From the NCBI GenBank assembly GCA_015178975.1, contig WHVD01000002.1, positions 1,674,001 to 1,738,000 on the forward strand: DNA of 64,000 bases, written 5' to 3'. The stretch comes from Hysterangium stoloniferum (Eukaryota; Basidiomycota; Agaricomycetes; Hysterangiales; Hysterangiaceae). Shown here piece by piece: positions 1 to 9,921 of the stretch; position 1 is the stretch's first letter; the number at the start of each line of letters is the position of its first letter. The notes beneath the pieces were generated by a model that was not told where the DNA came from, made no database searches, and saw nothing but the letters and a program-made list of their open reading frames with translations. The position numbers and the translations under genes were made by a program.

Positions 1-262
1 TAAAGTATCAGTAAAGAATATCGGATCGGGCATCTTTAGGGGTCGTACTATCCATGCTAATAGGAATAACCTGGATATACCATCTCTTAATGTCCGTTTC
101 TTTTACCTTATGTTTACCGTACTTCCTGAGGCGCCTTAGTAAGTATGGTGCCGTGCTTCTGATCCGATAATATCTGATATTATAGGATTCCACTGGTTCA
201 TGAGGATATTAAATGAGTTCCTATTCAATTCTATCAACTCTGTTTCCTTGACATTATGTGAT
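1..262. repeat. 5'-flank repeat R1, left part (copy 1)
   Basis: This segment matches 22443-22690 nearly base for base apart from small indels. In the full version at 22443-22782 it continues into the segment also seen at 8651-8745, and it lies upstream of the EF-hand/ZZ gene. Here it joins directly to an internal exon of that gene at about 271, so the gene's promoter and first exons are missing. No gene is visible in it. Confidence 0.8.
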
Positions 263-270
263 GCACTTGC

Positions 271-3200
271 GAGAAGCTTTCTGAAGACACCGAGAAGGAC
301 ATCAAAAAATGTGCAAACGCTTGCGACACATATTCAAAGAAAAAACTTCTTGGTATGTGTTTTCTGAGACCTGTTTATTTTGTCCCGTAGTACTTACACC
401 ACTTCTTCTTTATCCAGTCAAAGTACTTGTCGGCTCAGTCTGGGAAAACCGATTTCTAGAGTTTTTGAGCCTATTCGTCAGGCGACGCCAGGAATTCGAG
501 TTCGCTCTCACAATTCATACTGCCCGTGGTGTCGATGCGGCAAATGAAGCCCTTGGTGATGTGAACGCTAGATTGGACTTGATGATGCAAATGTTGAAGC
601 AATTGGTATCTCCGGAGGAAAAAGAAATGGCACAGCTTGTAGAAAAAAGAGGAGGTGTAGAAGCCGTTCAGAATAACAAAAAGGCCCTAGAAGAGCTGAA
701 CAAGTTAGCCCACAAGAACACCGCTAGCCTCGAGCTCATTTCCACTGGGCCACAAAAGACATTAAATAAAGACGATATGGAGGAACTTCTCGAAGACCTG
801 CATACCAGCCCGGATAAGGCGATGGAGAAGAATGAGAAGGTGTTTGAGCGGAAATTTGAAATTCAGCAACGCCAGATCACAGAAGAGCTCACTCGCGTCT
901 TGGGGAGGGAAGGTGATCGTATCATTAGTGCGATTACTTCGGGACCTCGTGATCGACTTATTGATCCTGTAAGTATAATTACATGTCTTCAACCTTTCCG
1001 ATTGACCATGGTCTGGCTTGCAGGATGTCTACAAAATATGGAAAGAAATGGTGAGTCTCTCTCGTTTCCCCCCTAACTGTTATGCCACAATAGCTACAAC
1101 ACCCAATGCAGAATGGGAGAAGCAGCGTGAAGGCTCGGCATTTCGTGATGAATATTCGCGAACATTTCCATGAGAAATGGAACGTCGGCTCTCCTGCTGA
1201 CACAACCCCCGACGCTGTCGTCACGCACGAGAAACATCCAGACGATGAGTGGGCGTTGGCTTATATCAATACATTGAGGCTGCAGCCGATCAGCGAAGCG
1301 TTTGACGATGATGCCTCAGGTTTTATAACGCTTGCTGAAGTCAATACATTTACTACTTCGCGACCATCAGGATGGAGGTACTTTGTTATCATGGTCTTCT
1401 ACTAATTGACACAATACTGATGTTACTCAACCCCAGTCTGCCTCATTGGATAGCATACTGGGCTGTAGGTACGAAACCAAAAGGGGGTCGTTCGACCGAT
1501 GCGCTTGTCTAAACCATCCCGCACAAGGTGGCATATGACGCTAACTGAATACTCCAGCAAAATCCGGGAATTGACTGGCAAAATGTTCGCCATCCTCCCC
1601 AACATCAGATCCGAAAATCTATGCTTCGCGAATGACTACCTAGAGCAAGTCTATCAACGCGTGACAACCCTGCAAGATTCGGTCAACGTGTCATACCGCA
1701 ATGAAGTGCTCAAAGCTCGGAGTTATGTGGATGCAGAGGAAGAGAGGCTTAAAAAGAACTTACAGGCGATAAAGTACGATATTGACGAGTTAGACACTAT
1801 AGCTTTGGTAACAGGACCTGGTCGAATTGAGAAAGTAAGCAATGGGCCGATCTCATGTGTTCGAGTACGACTGATGTTATGGGAAACCTGTAGTACGTTT
1901 TCCCAATCCTTTACTTACTCTTGAAGCAGCATTTTGAGATCTTCCGAATGTGCCAAAATAGAATCATTCACCATGATGAACTAGAAGTGAGTTTCTCGAC
2001 AATACATACCTCATAACTAACATTTAGTAGGACGCGGCCGACACCATCGAGTGGGTATTCGATGCTGTGGCAGAACGTTACAATATTTTGCATGGTGAGA
2101 TTATACATACATATTCTTAAAGGTTTTTATTAGGACTTATTGATGAAAAAATATGACAGCCATTTTCAAACAGCAAAAACTCGATGAAAAACATCAATTT
2201 AAGGTCTTCGCTCATGGTATCGTAAGGTCTTACTAATGGTTTAGTTATGCGCACATTTACCTGACCTACATGCTAGTTCGGGTACTGGCATGAGCCATCT
2301 GACCTATGGGCTCCAGCCATTGTTCGACAAAGTGACCCAGAGGAATTCCCTTATAACGAAGCCTTGGAAATCCCAGATGTCCGAGCAGTTGATGTCTGTA
2401 ATTACCCGCTTGACCAACGAGACTTCGGGTACATCGCCTACGAAACTCCCGAGTCAGACACATCCCCCCAGCCAAACGCGGACATATCATCAGTCCTGAA
2501 ACCGATTTTGGGGGTCTGGAATGGATACAATTACAGTGGAGACTATGCCACTCTGATGTCGTCGTATGCATTTCGTGCAGCAGGACAGAATGAATTCGAG
2601 GCCACCGGAGAAGTAGCCAACACCGAGTTTACAGTTGTTGGAGAATGCAAGGTCGGGGAAGCTCCTAATTTTATAAGTCTGAAGTTCAGTAAGATATTCC
2701 GTGGCGGTGCATCCCCGCAGCAATATTTCACGGGAAGGTTCGACGCGTCTACAGAAACAATCCAAGGACAAATGGCTTTAACGCCAGACGATGGGTCAAC
2801 ATCGTGGACATTCCTCTTAAAACGAGTCCCTGCAGATATCTTCAGTTTCTATCCACGTCCAAAATTTCTGGAAGACAATCAGGCCCGCGCATTATGGCAG
2901 TTTGCGATTAATGCAATATGCAGCCAGGTTCGCCGCCAGTTGTGGTCCTGGTCATTTTTTAAGGAACGCAGAGACTCCAGGAAGAAGTTCATTCCACGCC
3001 TTGTTCGTACTTTGGCCGGAAAACGTCTTAAAGATTCTGAAGAGGCGGAATACAATGTTTTGCAACGGGAATTTATGCCTAATGACGCCACATTTTGTTA
3101 TTTGTTGGCTTTACATCAGATTCGGATCACTGTGAAACATGGGTGCGCATTTGATTATGTATTCAACATGGAAGTGTTCCCATGCAGTTCACAAACAGAT

Positions 3201-3972
3201 ATAACTGCGATCACTGTGGAGTGACAATCACTGGATCGCGCATAATGTGTCTAACGTGCCAAACGAAGGATACATGGAACACCGTAGATCTCTGCGATGA
3301 GCCTCAATGTGTGGCTGCTGAAGTGAACCGCGCTGACCTGACAACGGTACATCGCCCCACACATGATCTCGTCAAGCTAAGACGGGTCGTGCACGTTAGA
3401 CAACATGGTCAGCTTGAGCGCAACTCGAGGGCAGCTTTAGAGAAAGCCAGAAATATTCTGAGAAGTGGAGATACGAACCAGGGGGGAAATATTGGGCAAG
3501 GTGAGGAAGAGAACCAGGGGGGAAATATCAGGAAGGGTGGGGCAAAAGCGGAGAAAGCCACGTGTACACTCTGTACCAAGGAGGTTTCGCAGCCGTGCTG
3601 GTTCTGCGCACAATGTGAAAGTCAGTATTAAAAAATGAATACTAATAACTTACTGACCCTCAAAATCACATCACAGAACCCACGTTCCTATGTTATGACT
3701 GCGACAAAGGCGGCGTAGCTTCCTTTAAGGATGGCCTCCACAACTACTACACTCATGACCTCGTTAGATGCCAAGAACTTGTCAAAGACGAGGATTCCTC
3801 TGTAGAAGGACGACTGACGGGCCTTGAGGAAAGACTTAGCAATCACGAAAGGATTATGGATGAACGGTTGACCGCCATGGAAACAAAGTTTGAGAGGAGC
3901 CATTCCAAGATTAATACCATGTTGGAGATGCTCTTGGCAAAGAATGGGGTTGATATTCCTGAAACGGAATGA
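271..3972 (+). pseudogene. EF-hand / ZZ zinc-finger protein gene, copy 1, 5'-truncated
   Basis: This is a paralogue of the gene at 53470-58052, nearly identical over most exons, beginning inside the exon that encodes KLSEDTEKDIKKC. The N-terminal exons are absent and flank repeat R1 replaces them. Visible parts are a charged helical region (309-970), an EF-hand loop DDDASGFITLAE (about 1305-1345) with Asp1, Asp3, Ser5, Gly6, Thr9 and Glu12 in place, a large beta-rich domain (about 2290-3150), a first ZZ-type zinc finger (CDHC...CLTC, about 3200-3290), a second CTLC...CWFC...CYDC finger split by an intron (about 3566-3720), and a C-terminal coiled coil ending at the TGA at 3970-3972. One 6-nt in-frame deletion relative to copy 3 lies near 1716. 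Frames look open after the truncation, so decay is recent. The cellular role is unknown; the C-terminal half suggests calcium- and zinc-dependent protein contacts. Confidence 0.8.
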
Positions 3973-4180
3973 TATAACGGATTTTCAGGAAATTTTTGAT
4001 CATAGCATCTCTTCAACATTTGCGCTCTCGACTCTTGTATATTAAATAGTGTTTATTATCGTGGCGCAATAAATAAATAAACGACCTTTCATTTTTAGAG
4101 AGTTCTTGAGATATATTTAATTCCATGCCGTGCAATCAGTGCTGAAAACATAAGCGCCCAGACGTACGTCCCATACGCGT
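3973..4180. other. Duplicated 3' flank of the EF-hand/ZZ gene
   Basis: This stretch matches 58053-58290, the spacer between copy 3 of the EF-hand/ZZ gene and PUP2, with some small deletions. It includes the AATAAATAAATAA tract that probably serves for polyadenylation. The duplication therefore carried part of the PUP2 upstream region but not PUP2. Confidence 0.7.
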
Positions 4181-4681
4181 GGTCACAAATACCATGGAAA
4201 ATCAAGAAATTAACAATTTCACATGAGTTTCTTAGAGGTTTTTATTAAAAATAGTATGAGTTGGTTTATTGTAATACACAATCTACAAGTGGGTAATAGA
4301 CTTGTAATAATAGTACTTGTTTGTCAATCAATGTGTCAGTTAGTGAATCACCTTCTGACATGATAGATAGGATGCTAGTTTAGGTGTACACTGGTTCTGG
4401 CATGCATTAACCTCAGAAAGCATGGTCCACAATTAGCATCCTCCTATGAGAAAGTGAGGAAATGGGTGAACTGCCCCTAGGAAAAGGGTGGTTTCATCAC
4501 CAATTCCAACAGTTTTTCAAGATGAGAAACCCTGAACTGATCTTGCCTCATTCATACAGATTCAGTATGATTTGAAAATATTCAAGAGGATAAAGTGTGA
4601 TTTATTGTGATTCCCAATTGTTCAGGAAGATTCAATACAACTTGTAAATATTCAAGAGGATACAATGCAATTCACTGCAAA
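4181..4681. other. Intergenic, no gene seen
   Basis: AT-rich sequence with two loosely repeated phrases around 4565-4680 (ATTCAAGAGGATA...). No open frame, RNA gene or recognisable transposon end was seen apart from the LTR boundary at 4682. Confidence 0.5.
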
Positions 4682-5169
4682 TGCAAGGCTCAGTCGGTAA
4701 CAGACAGGACAGAATTATCATGTTTGGTCATTCTACTCTTCATACATGTGTTCCTTCTAACTGCTATATAGGAATTGGAACCCTTGATCTAGATCCGCCA
4801 GGAGGGGTGTACAGAGAAAGTGATCTTGATTGAGTCTCATCTCAAGTTGGGCTCAGTCAGGGGAATAATTGGAATGCGGTTGAGGTTGGCCATGGTGGTT
4901 GAGGTTGGCCATGGTGGTTGAGGTTGGCCATGGTGGTTGAGGTTGGCCATGGTGGTTGAGGTTGGCCATGGTGGTTGAGGTTGGCCATGGTGGTTGAGGT
5001 TGGCCATGGTGGTTGAGGTTGGCCATGGTGGTTGAGGTTGGCCATGGTGGTTGAGGTTGGCCATGGTGGTTGAGGTTGGCCATGGTGGTTGAGGTTGGCC
5101 ATGGTGGTTGAGGTTGGCCATGGTGGTTGAGGTTGGCTGTGTCTGTGTGGTAAGCCTGCCAGGATTACA
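4682..5169 (-). repeat. 3' LTR of the Ty3/gypsy element
   Basis: It is bounded by TG...CA (plus-strand TGCAAGGC at 4682 and GGATTACA ending 5169) and lies directly after the polypurine tract on the minus strand. Both ends resemble the LTR at 21826-22226, which begins TGTAAGGC, also contains AACAGACAGGACA, and ends CCAGGATTACA. A possible TATA-like TATATAG lies near 4770. The middle is replaced by a minisatellite. Confidence 0.75.
4875..5140. repeat. 19-bp minisatellite inside the LTR
   Basis: About 14 near-perfect copies of GGTTGAGGTTGGCCATGGT. The unit contains the palindrome TTGGCCA. The long open frames over it, repeating MANLNHHGQPQPPW, are by-products of the repeat and are not genes. 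Confidence 0.93.
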
Positions 5170-5214
5170 CCCCTCCCCCCTCTAAAAACTTCCATAGCTT
5201 AAATTTCTAGCCCA

Positions 5215-5787
5215 TTTTCATTCTCCCAGACATCTAATGCCTCAGTGTCTTCAAGGGCCCTGTGGGGGAGCCACTTGTCATGGTCCTTGCCAAAACCCAC
5301 CCATCACACAAGGTATTGCACCCCACAGCCGCGGCAGTGTGTCAATGATCTGGTCAATAAGGGTTTCGGTGGAGCCATCTTCTGTCACAACAAGGCCTGG
5401 ATGAATGAGTTCCCAGTGGGGGAAGAGGGAGGGGTCATTGGGGATGAAGGGTTTCAGGAGGCTGGAGGGGAACCCGGAGTATGATGTAGGGTTGTTGGGC
5501 AGGCGTAGGGTGTAACTGGACTTCTCTGGGAACACTTGGGTGACTTCATAGGGGCCATCAAAACAGGGCATGAACTTGGCAGCCCATTTCTTCCCCTTAC
5601 ACTTATAGTTGCAGCGGCGATGTGTAGTAGATAGCATGACTAAATCTCCCACTTGGTATGGGATCTCTGCAGCACGATCTTCATTGGCATGATATGCCTG
5701 GCAAACCTTGGCAGCAGTAAGGCTATCCTGTGCCTCCTGAATGTCAAGCTCCAAACGGTGCATGACCTCATAGGCTGAGATCTCCAC
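5215..5787 (-). pseudogene. Ty3/gypsy integrase C-terminus and chromodomain
   Basis: The frame read from 5787 to 5278 carries the integrase C-terminal SH3-like part (FMPCFDGPYEVTQVFPEKSS) and then leads toward a chromodomain. Downstream, in another minus-strand frame at about 5215-5335, the chromodomain core is plain (QYLV, stop, WVGFGKDHDKWLP, then ALEDTEALDVWEN), with one stop codon where a Lys is expected and a frameshift before it. Chromodomains in this position direct integration to marked chromatin in known chromoviruses; this one is dead. Confidence 0.8.
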
Positions 5788-5829
5788 AGGGCTTGCCCCA
5801 TCACTGACGGGTGTGAGAGGAGGGATTAT

Positions 5830-6273
5830 TCATGGGGAGTGGCCAGTCTTCAGTTGGAAGGGAGAGAATCCCGTAGAGGTGTTGACTGTGTTCATCAGGG
5901 CAAAGCAGACATGGGGCAGCTGTGCAGTCCAGCCCTTCTGATTGATGTCCACATGATAGTGAATGACCTGGTTCAGGGTCTTGTTTGTTTGTTCACTGGA
6001 GCCATCAATTTGTGGATGGTATGTGGTGGACATCTTCAGCTTTACCCCAGATAGTTTGTGCAGGGCTTTCCAGAGTGTAGATGTGAAGAGGGGGTCACAG
6101 TCCGAGATAATGTGGAGCATCAAGCCATTTTCACAATACCATCTGTCGAAAAGGACCACTGCTACCTGTGCAGCAGTGTATGAGGAGTGAATAGCAGCAA
6201 GGTGGATGTCGGCACCCAAGGTGTCAGTCATGGTCATGACCGTATCTTCCCCATTCTCCTCAGGGAGTGCCAC
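5830..6273 (-). pseudogene. Ty3/gypsy integrase catalytic core
   Basis: This is the retroviral-type integrase core. Visible motifs are the segment around IISDCDPLFTS, where the second catalytic Asp lies, and STTYHPQIDGSSEQTNKTL, which carries the final catalytic Glu. The first catalytic Asp falls in AIDFV of the overlapping frame that ends at 6234. The two frames overlap at 6234-6273, so a frameshift separates them. Confidence 0.85.
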
Positions 6274-7028
6274 ACAAAGTCAATAGCCACTGTGTCAAAG
6301 CAACTGTCAGGCACTGGAAGAGGATGTAAGGGACTGCTGGGCTGCCTGGTGCAATCCTTGTTTCGCTGGCATTCTGTACATGAGGGTATGTAGGCTGTCT
6401 CCAAATCGCATCGCATATTTGGCCAGTAATAGGAGTGTTGAAGTGATTTGTAGCTCTTGTCAAACCCAAAATGACCAAGAGTGTCATGGGAAAGGTGGTA
6501 CAGTGTGTCCCATATGGTGATGTCCCGAGACTGGAAATACTCTAGGGTGCAGTGATCAGTGTAGATCTTGAATTGACAACCTAGTAAGCTTGTATGCCAC
6601 TTCTTAAGGGCCTTTAGGATTGCTAAGAGTTCCTTTTCATGCACAGGGTAGTTCTTTTCAGCATTTTTCAGCTGGTAGGAGTCATAGGCAACTGGCCTTG
6701 CTGTGGCCCAGTCCTTGCCGAAACTTAGGACTGCACCTGTGCACCGATCACTAGCATCTGTGGTTACAAAGATCCTACTGGTCGGGTCCTCATAGTTTAT
6801 GACTGTGAGGCAGTCCACTCCTGTAACTAGTTGTTTGATGGCCACGAAGGTGTGTTGGTGTTGTGGTGTCCATGTGGGGAAATGACGATCACAGTCCTTC
6901 GTGGTGAGTGGGTGAGCACACTGGTATGTTCTGCTAAGGCTGGGAGGAACGCTGAAATGTATCGGGTGAGTCCCAGAAAACCTCGAACATTGGTGGCTGT
7001 TGTGGGCTGTGGCCAATTGGTGATGCAC
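6234..7028 (-). pseudogene. Ty3/gypsy RNase H and integrase zinc-binding region
   Basis: The first two thirds is the RNase H domain typical of Ty3/gypsy pol (FVTTDASDRCTGAVLS with the first catalytic Asp, KNYPVHEKELLAI, FKIYTDHCTLEY). The last third holds the HHCC zinc-binding domain of integrase (HLSHDTLGHFG...CTECQRNKDC) and the first catalytic Asp of the integrase core. It follows the reverse transcriptase frame with a frameshift overlap at 6827-7028. Confidence 0.87.
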
Positions 7029-7912
7029 TCAGTTTTTCGTACATCTGGGGAAATCCCTGCACCTGAAATTTGATGTCCAAGGAAGGAGATTTCTGTTGCA
7101 AAAAGGGACTTCTCCACATTGCAGTATAGGTTGGCCATCCAAAGTGCCTTTAATACCAAGGCCACATTTCTCTCATGTTCATCAATATTTGTTGACCATA
7201 TGATAATATCATCTAGGTATACATGACAGACCTTGCCCAGAAGGTGTCGAAAGGCATCCGTCATGCATCTTTGGTGTGTAGATGGTGCCTTACAACCTCC
7301 CATAGGCATTACTGTCCACTCATAGAGTCCCCAAGGGGTGCACACTGCTGTAAGGTGTATATCATCTGGGTGTACCCTGGTCTGGAAGAATGAGTTAGTC
7401 ATATCCAACTTCCCAAAGATTGTCCCTTGGCCACAGTCTGAGAGGATGTCATCTACCCGAGGGAGGGGGTACTTGTCCCGGATGGTGTTTTGGTTCAGTT
7501 CCTGGTAGTCATTTACCCACCATGATGGGATATTGAATACTGGGACCCCATTGCAATATTTTGGGACACAGAAGGCAGGGGAGGCATATTCTGAAGAGGA
7601 TGGCCGGATGTGCCCTGCTGCCAAATGTTCCTCAAGTAAGAGCTTCCAAGAGTCATGAAATTTCTTTGGGGCTGAATATCCTCGTCCCTTTGTCACCTTG
7701 GAGGCATCCTTCAGGCATATTTGATGGTAGATGTGTGTAGGTATGTCAGCTGTGTTAGGCAATCTTAGTGGGAAACAATCTGCAAAGGTACTTTTGAGTT
7801 CTATGTCCTTCCTTGCTAATGTTTCCTTAAATGCGAGGATCTCAATGTGTTCACATACCACTGCCATGATGGGGCCCAGCATAAGGTATCCAGCTAATGG
7901 TGGTTCTGACAT
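6827..7912 (-). pseudogene. Ty3/gypsy reverse transcriptase
   Basis: The reverse transcriptase palm is complete. The first catalytic Asp lies in FGKLDMTNSFFQ and the YLDD active site in CHVYLDDIIIWS, followed by the primer-grip region FLGHQIS and the thumb GFLGLTRYISAF. An N-terminal linker with an HIRPSSSEYASP motif precedes the palm, as in most Ty3/gypsy elements. Upstream frames (7915-8250) carry the end of the protease. Confidence 0.9.
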
Positions 7913-7914
7913 TG

Positions 7915-8713
7915 TCTTGCAGGGTATAGGGCATTCAGTCAGCTGGGCCTGTTTGTTAGTGGCTCCTTGTTCTATCCTTGGCTTGGAGATCTTTGGGTTG
8001 ACAAGATCATAGCCAACCCTCTTATTGCATGCTGTTCATTCAGTTGTGTCAATGACAATGTGATGGGAGGAAAGAAATGGCATCCCAAGAATGAGCGGCA
8101 CAGGTAGCCTCCTATTTACTTTAGCCCTAAAAACACCTGACTGCCATAGTCCCCTTCCTGAGGTGACTCGCAATTTCACAAATTCTCCACACTTCAAAGG
8201 CTCTTCCGACAGCGATGACAGGTTGTCTTCCTCCTCTGGTAGGGTAAATCGTCAGAGGCCTAGTTGTAACACTAGGGCCTCACTAATCACTGTAGAGGGA
8301 CAACCTATGTCAAGAAGTGCCTTTATTGCAAGGGGGAAATTGGAGATGAGGGGTCCTGTAAGCTCCACTGGTGTGTAGAGATGCAGGACGGTGAAGGGGG
8401 GATATGATGTAGGGGCAACGCACATGTCAGTATCCTCATCGAGGTATTCTTCAACCTTGGCTATCGCAAGGCCAGCCGTAGTGTGGGGTGCAGCTGCTTG
8501 GGCCATTGATACTGTGAGTGTTTTGTAAGTTGTGGCCTCAGGCCATGAGTTGTTAGCATTCATTGGACAAGTGTCTGATCGATGTCTGGCATAGAAGGTT
8601 CGGCACATTGTACATCCCTCATGGTCTAGGAGCAGCTTTTGTAACGCACCTGCAGTTACACAAAAGTGTAGATATTTCGGTGAGTGGCCAAAATAGATGA
8701 AATTGACGCTCAA
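7915..8713 (-). pseudogene. Ty3/gypsy gag zinc knuckle and aspartic protease
   Basis: The frame 8713-8252 includes a CxxC...H...C zinc-knuckle-like segment (CTMCRTFYARHRSDTC) and then ALLDIGCPSTVIS, which occupies the place of the retropepsin active-site motif (D-S/T-G), here written DIG. The domain continues through stops to LILGMPFLSSHHIVID, the conserved ILG region at the end of retropepsins. The first ~20 residues of the open frame come from flanking repeat R1, so its start is artificial. Confidence 0.75.
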
Positions 8714-8927
8714 CTCACTCTGTCAGTTAGGGTTTGTATCTTGTTCCATGGGAGTCACGGTACAGAAGTTAGCGTATTAGCTTCGGCGTATTCCGTAACT
8801 GATAATTCCAAACTATATGCAGATGTCCCGCTTAAGCGGCATCACTAGAGAATACCTTATTAACACAATACTGTAAATCTTTGTCTGCACGCGCACTCTT
8901 CCTTGGCCTAGAGGCGTCAGAACAACT
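8651..8927 (+). promoter_or_regulatory. 5' flank of EF-hand/ZZ gene copy 2, including repeat R1 right part
   Basis: 8651-8745 matches 22693-22782 and the following bases match 52919-52943 and 53297-53469. This copy preserves the uninterrupted flank: GTTTGTATCTTGTTCC here is the site that in copy 3 is split by the Helitron array between A and T, and GAGTCACG is where the LINE inserted in copy 3. It is the likely promoter of copy 2; no clear core promoter element was recognised. Confidence 0.7.
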
Positions 8928-9921
8928 ATGCCTAATATGATCCTCAAAAAAATGAGTTTCAAGAACCTGCGAAAACGTTCAAAAAGGGATGGAAGCAGCT
9001 CCAAATACGAACCTGCCCCTCCTTTGCCATCCAAAAATGGGGTAGGCAAAGAGAAGTATAGCTCAGAGGCAGATAATTCCAAGGATAGTATAGTCACCCA
9101 TGAGACGAGTTTGGTGGTCTCCAACTCTCCATCGCTTGACACACCTAGCCAACAAATTGTAGCCGGAGAGGATGGTCTCGCTTCAGCATGGGCTGCGGCA
9201 TATGGACTGTCCTGCCACCTTCAGAAGCTGGTCCTGAAGCTAAAAGACTAGGTCAGAATAATTATTTCCTTGGTTGTTTGTAATCCAATCATTAGTTTTA
9301 GGAAATACCAGCATGAGCAAAGAGGCTGCTACCAATGTCGAAATTGGCACAGCAGTCGTAACAGCTACCGTCTCCGTTTTGGATGCTACTGGCAGATTGG
9401 ATGCTGTCAAAGATGGAATTATTAAATTTTCGGAAGTCAGTACAGTGTTTCTAAGTGCCTTGGACAAAGTAGCGCAACTACATCCCTTCATAAAGGGTGA
9501 GGTTCATTGAAAAGGACCTGTAACGGTCATTTATTGCTTTACAATAGCTGCTGTCTTGGTCTTCAAGGTTTGACAAAGAATATCCATATTCCTGATTGTC
9601 TCATTTATACTCTATAGACTGTTTGGACGCTTGAGATGATACAGCGGGAGAATGACAAGAAAATAAGGGCCCTGTACACCGAGATGAAAAATGCAATGGT
9701 TGTTCTCGTACAGTAAGTACTCGCAACATGCTGTAATATTGTGGTTCTGACCAACTTATAGACTAAAAAATGTAAAAGAGGTGAGTGAGATAGCCCCAGA
9801 CGGTACGACCATAGCGGGACGCATACAGAAGCTTTCTGAAGACACCGAGAAGGACATCAAAAAATGTGCAAACGCTTGCAACACATATTCAAAGAAAAAA
9901 CTTCTTGGTATGCGTTTTCTG
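8928..9921 (+). pseudogene. EF-hand / ZZ gene copy 2, 5' part (exons 1-4)
   Basis: Exon 1 starts at the ATG at 8928 (MPNMILKKMS) with a charged Ser/Lys-rich tail. Unlike copy 3 it reads through the SAWAAAYG segment without a stop. Exon 2 (about 9302-9500) encodes an open segment ending in LSALDKVAQLHPFIKG. From memory this resembles the N-terminal Goodbye-type domain of many agaricomycete proteins. Exon 3 encodes the WTLEM...MVVLVQ segment and exon 4 the KLSEDTEKDIKKC segment. The copy then breaks off in the intron after exon 4 (donor GTATGC), where the 7.8-kb transposon entered. The gene continues at 17706. The end of exon 1 has an unresolved 1-nt difference from copy 3. Confidence 0.75.

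Larger units (their letters stand above)
4682..8650 (-). mobile_element. Ty3/gypsy-type LTR retrotransposon remnant (chromovirus-like)
   Basis: Read on the minus strand the domain order is zinc knuckle and protease, reverse transcriptase, RNase H, integrase, chromodomain, then a purine tract (complement of 5170-5183) and a 3' LTR. This order and the chromodomain after integrase are the hallmark of Ty3/gypsy chromoviruses. The gag region and the 5' LTR are missing; the element stops at about 8650 where host flank R1 resumes. The pol frame is broken at several places (about 7915-8250, 7028/6827, 6234-6273, 5788-5830 and in the chromodomain), so it is dead. A second fragment of the same family lies at 20281-22226. 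Confidence 0.88.

Noticed and set aside
4837-5195. Three frames repeating MANLNHHGQPQPPW
   Set aside because: The 19-bp LTR minisatellite read in three frames.
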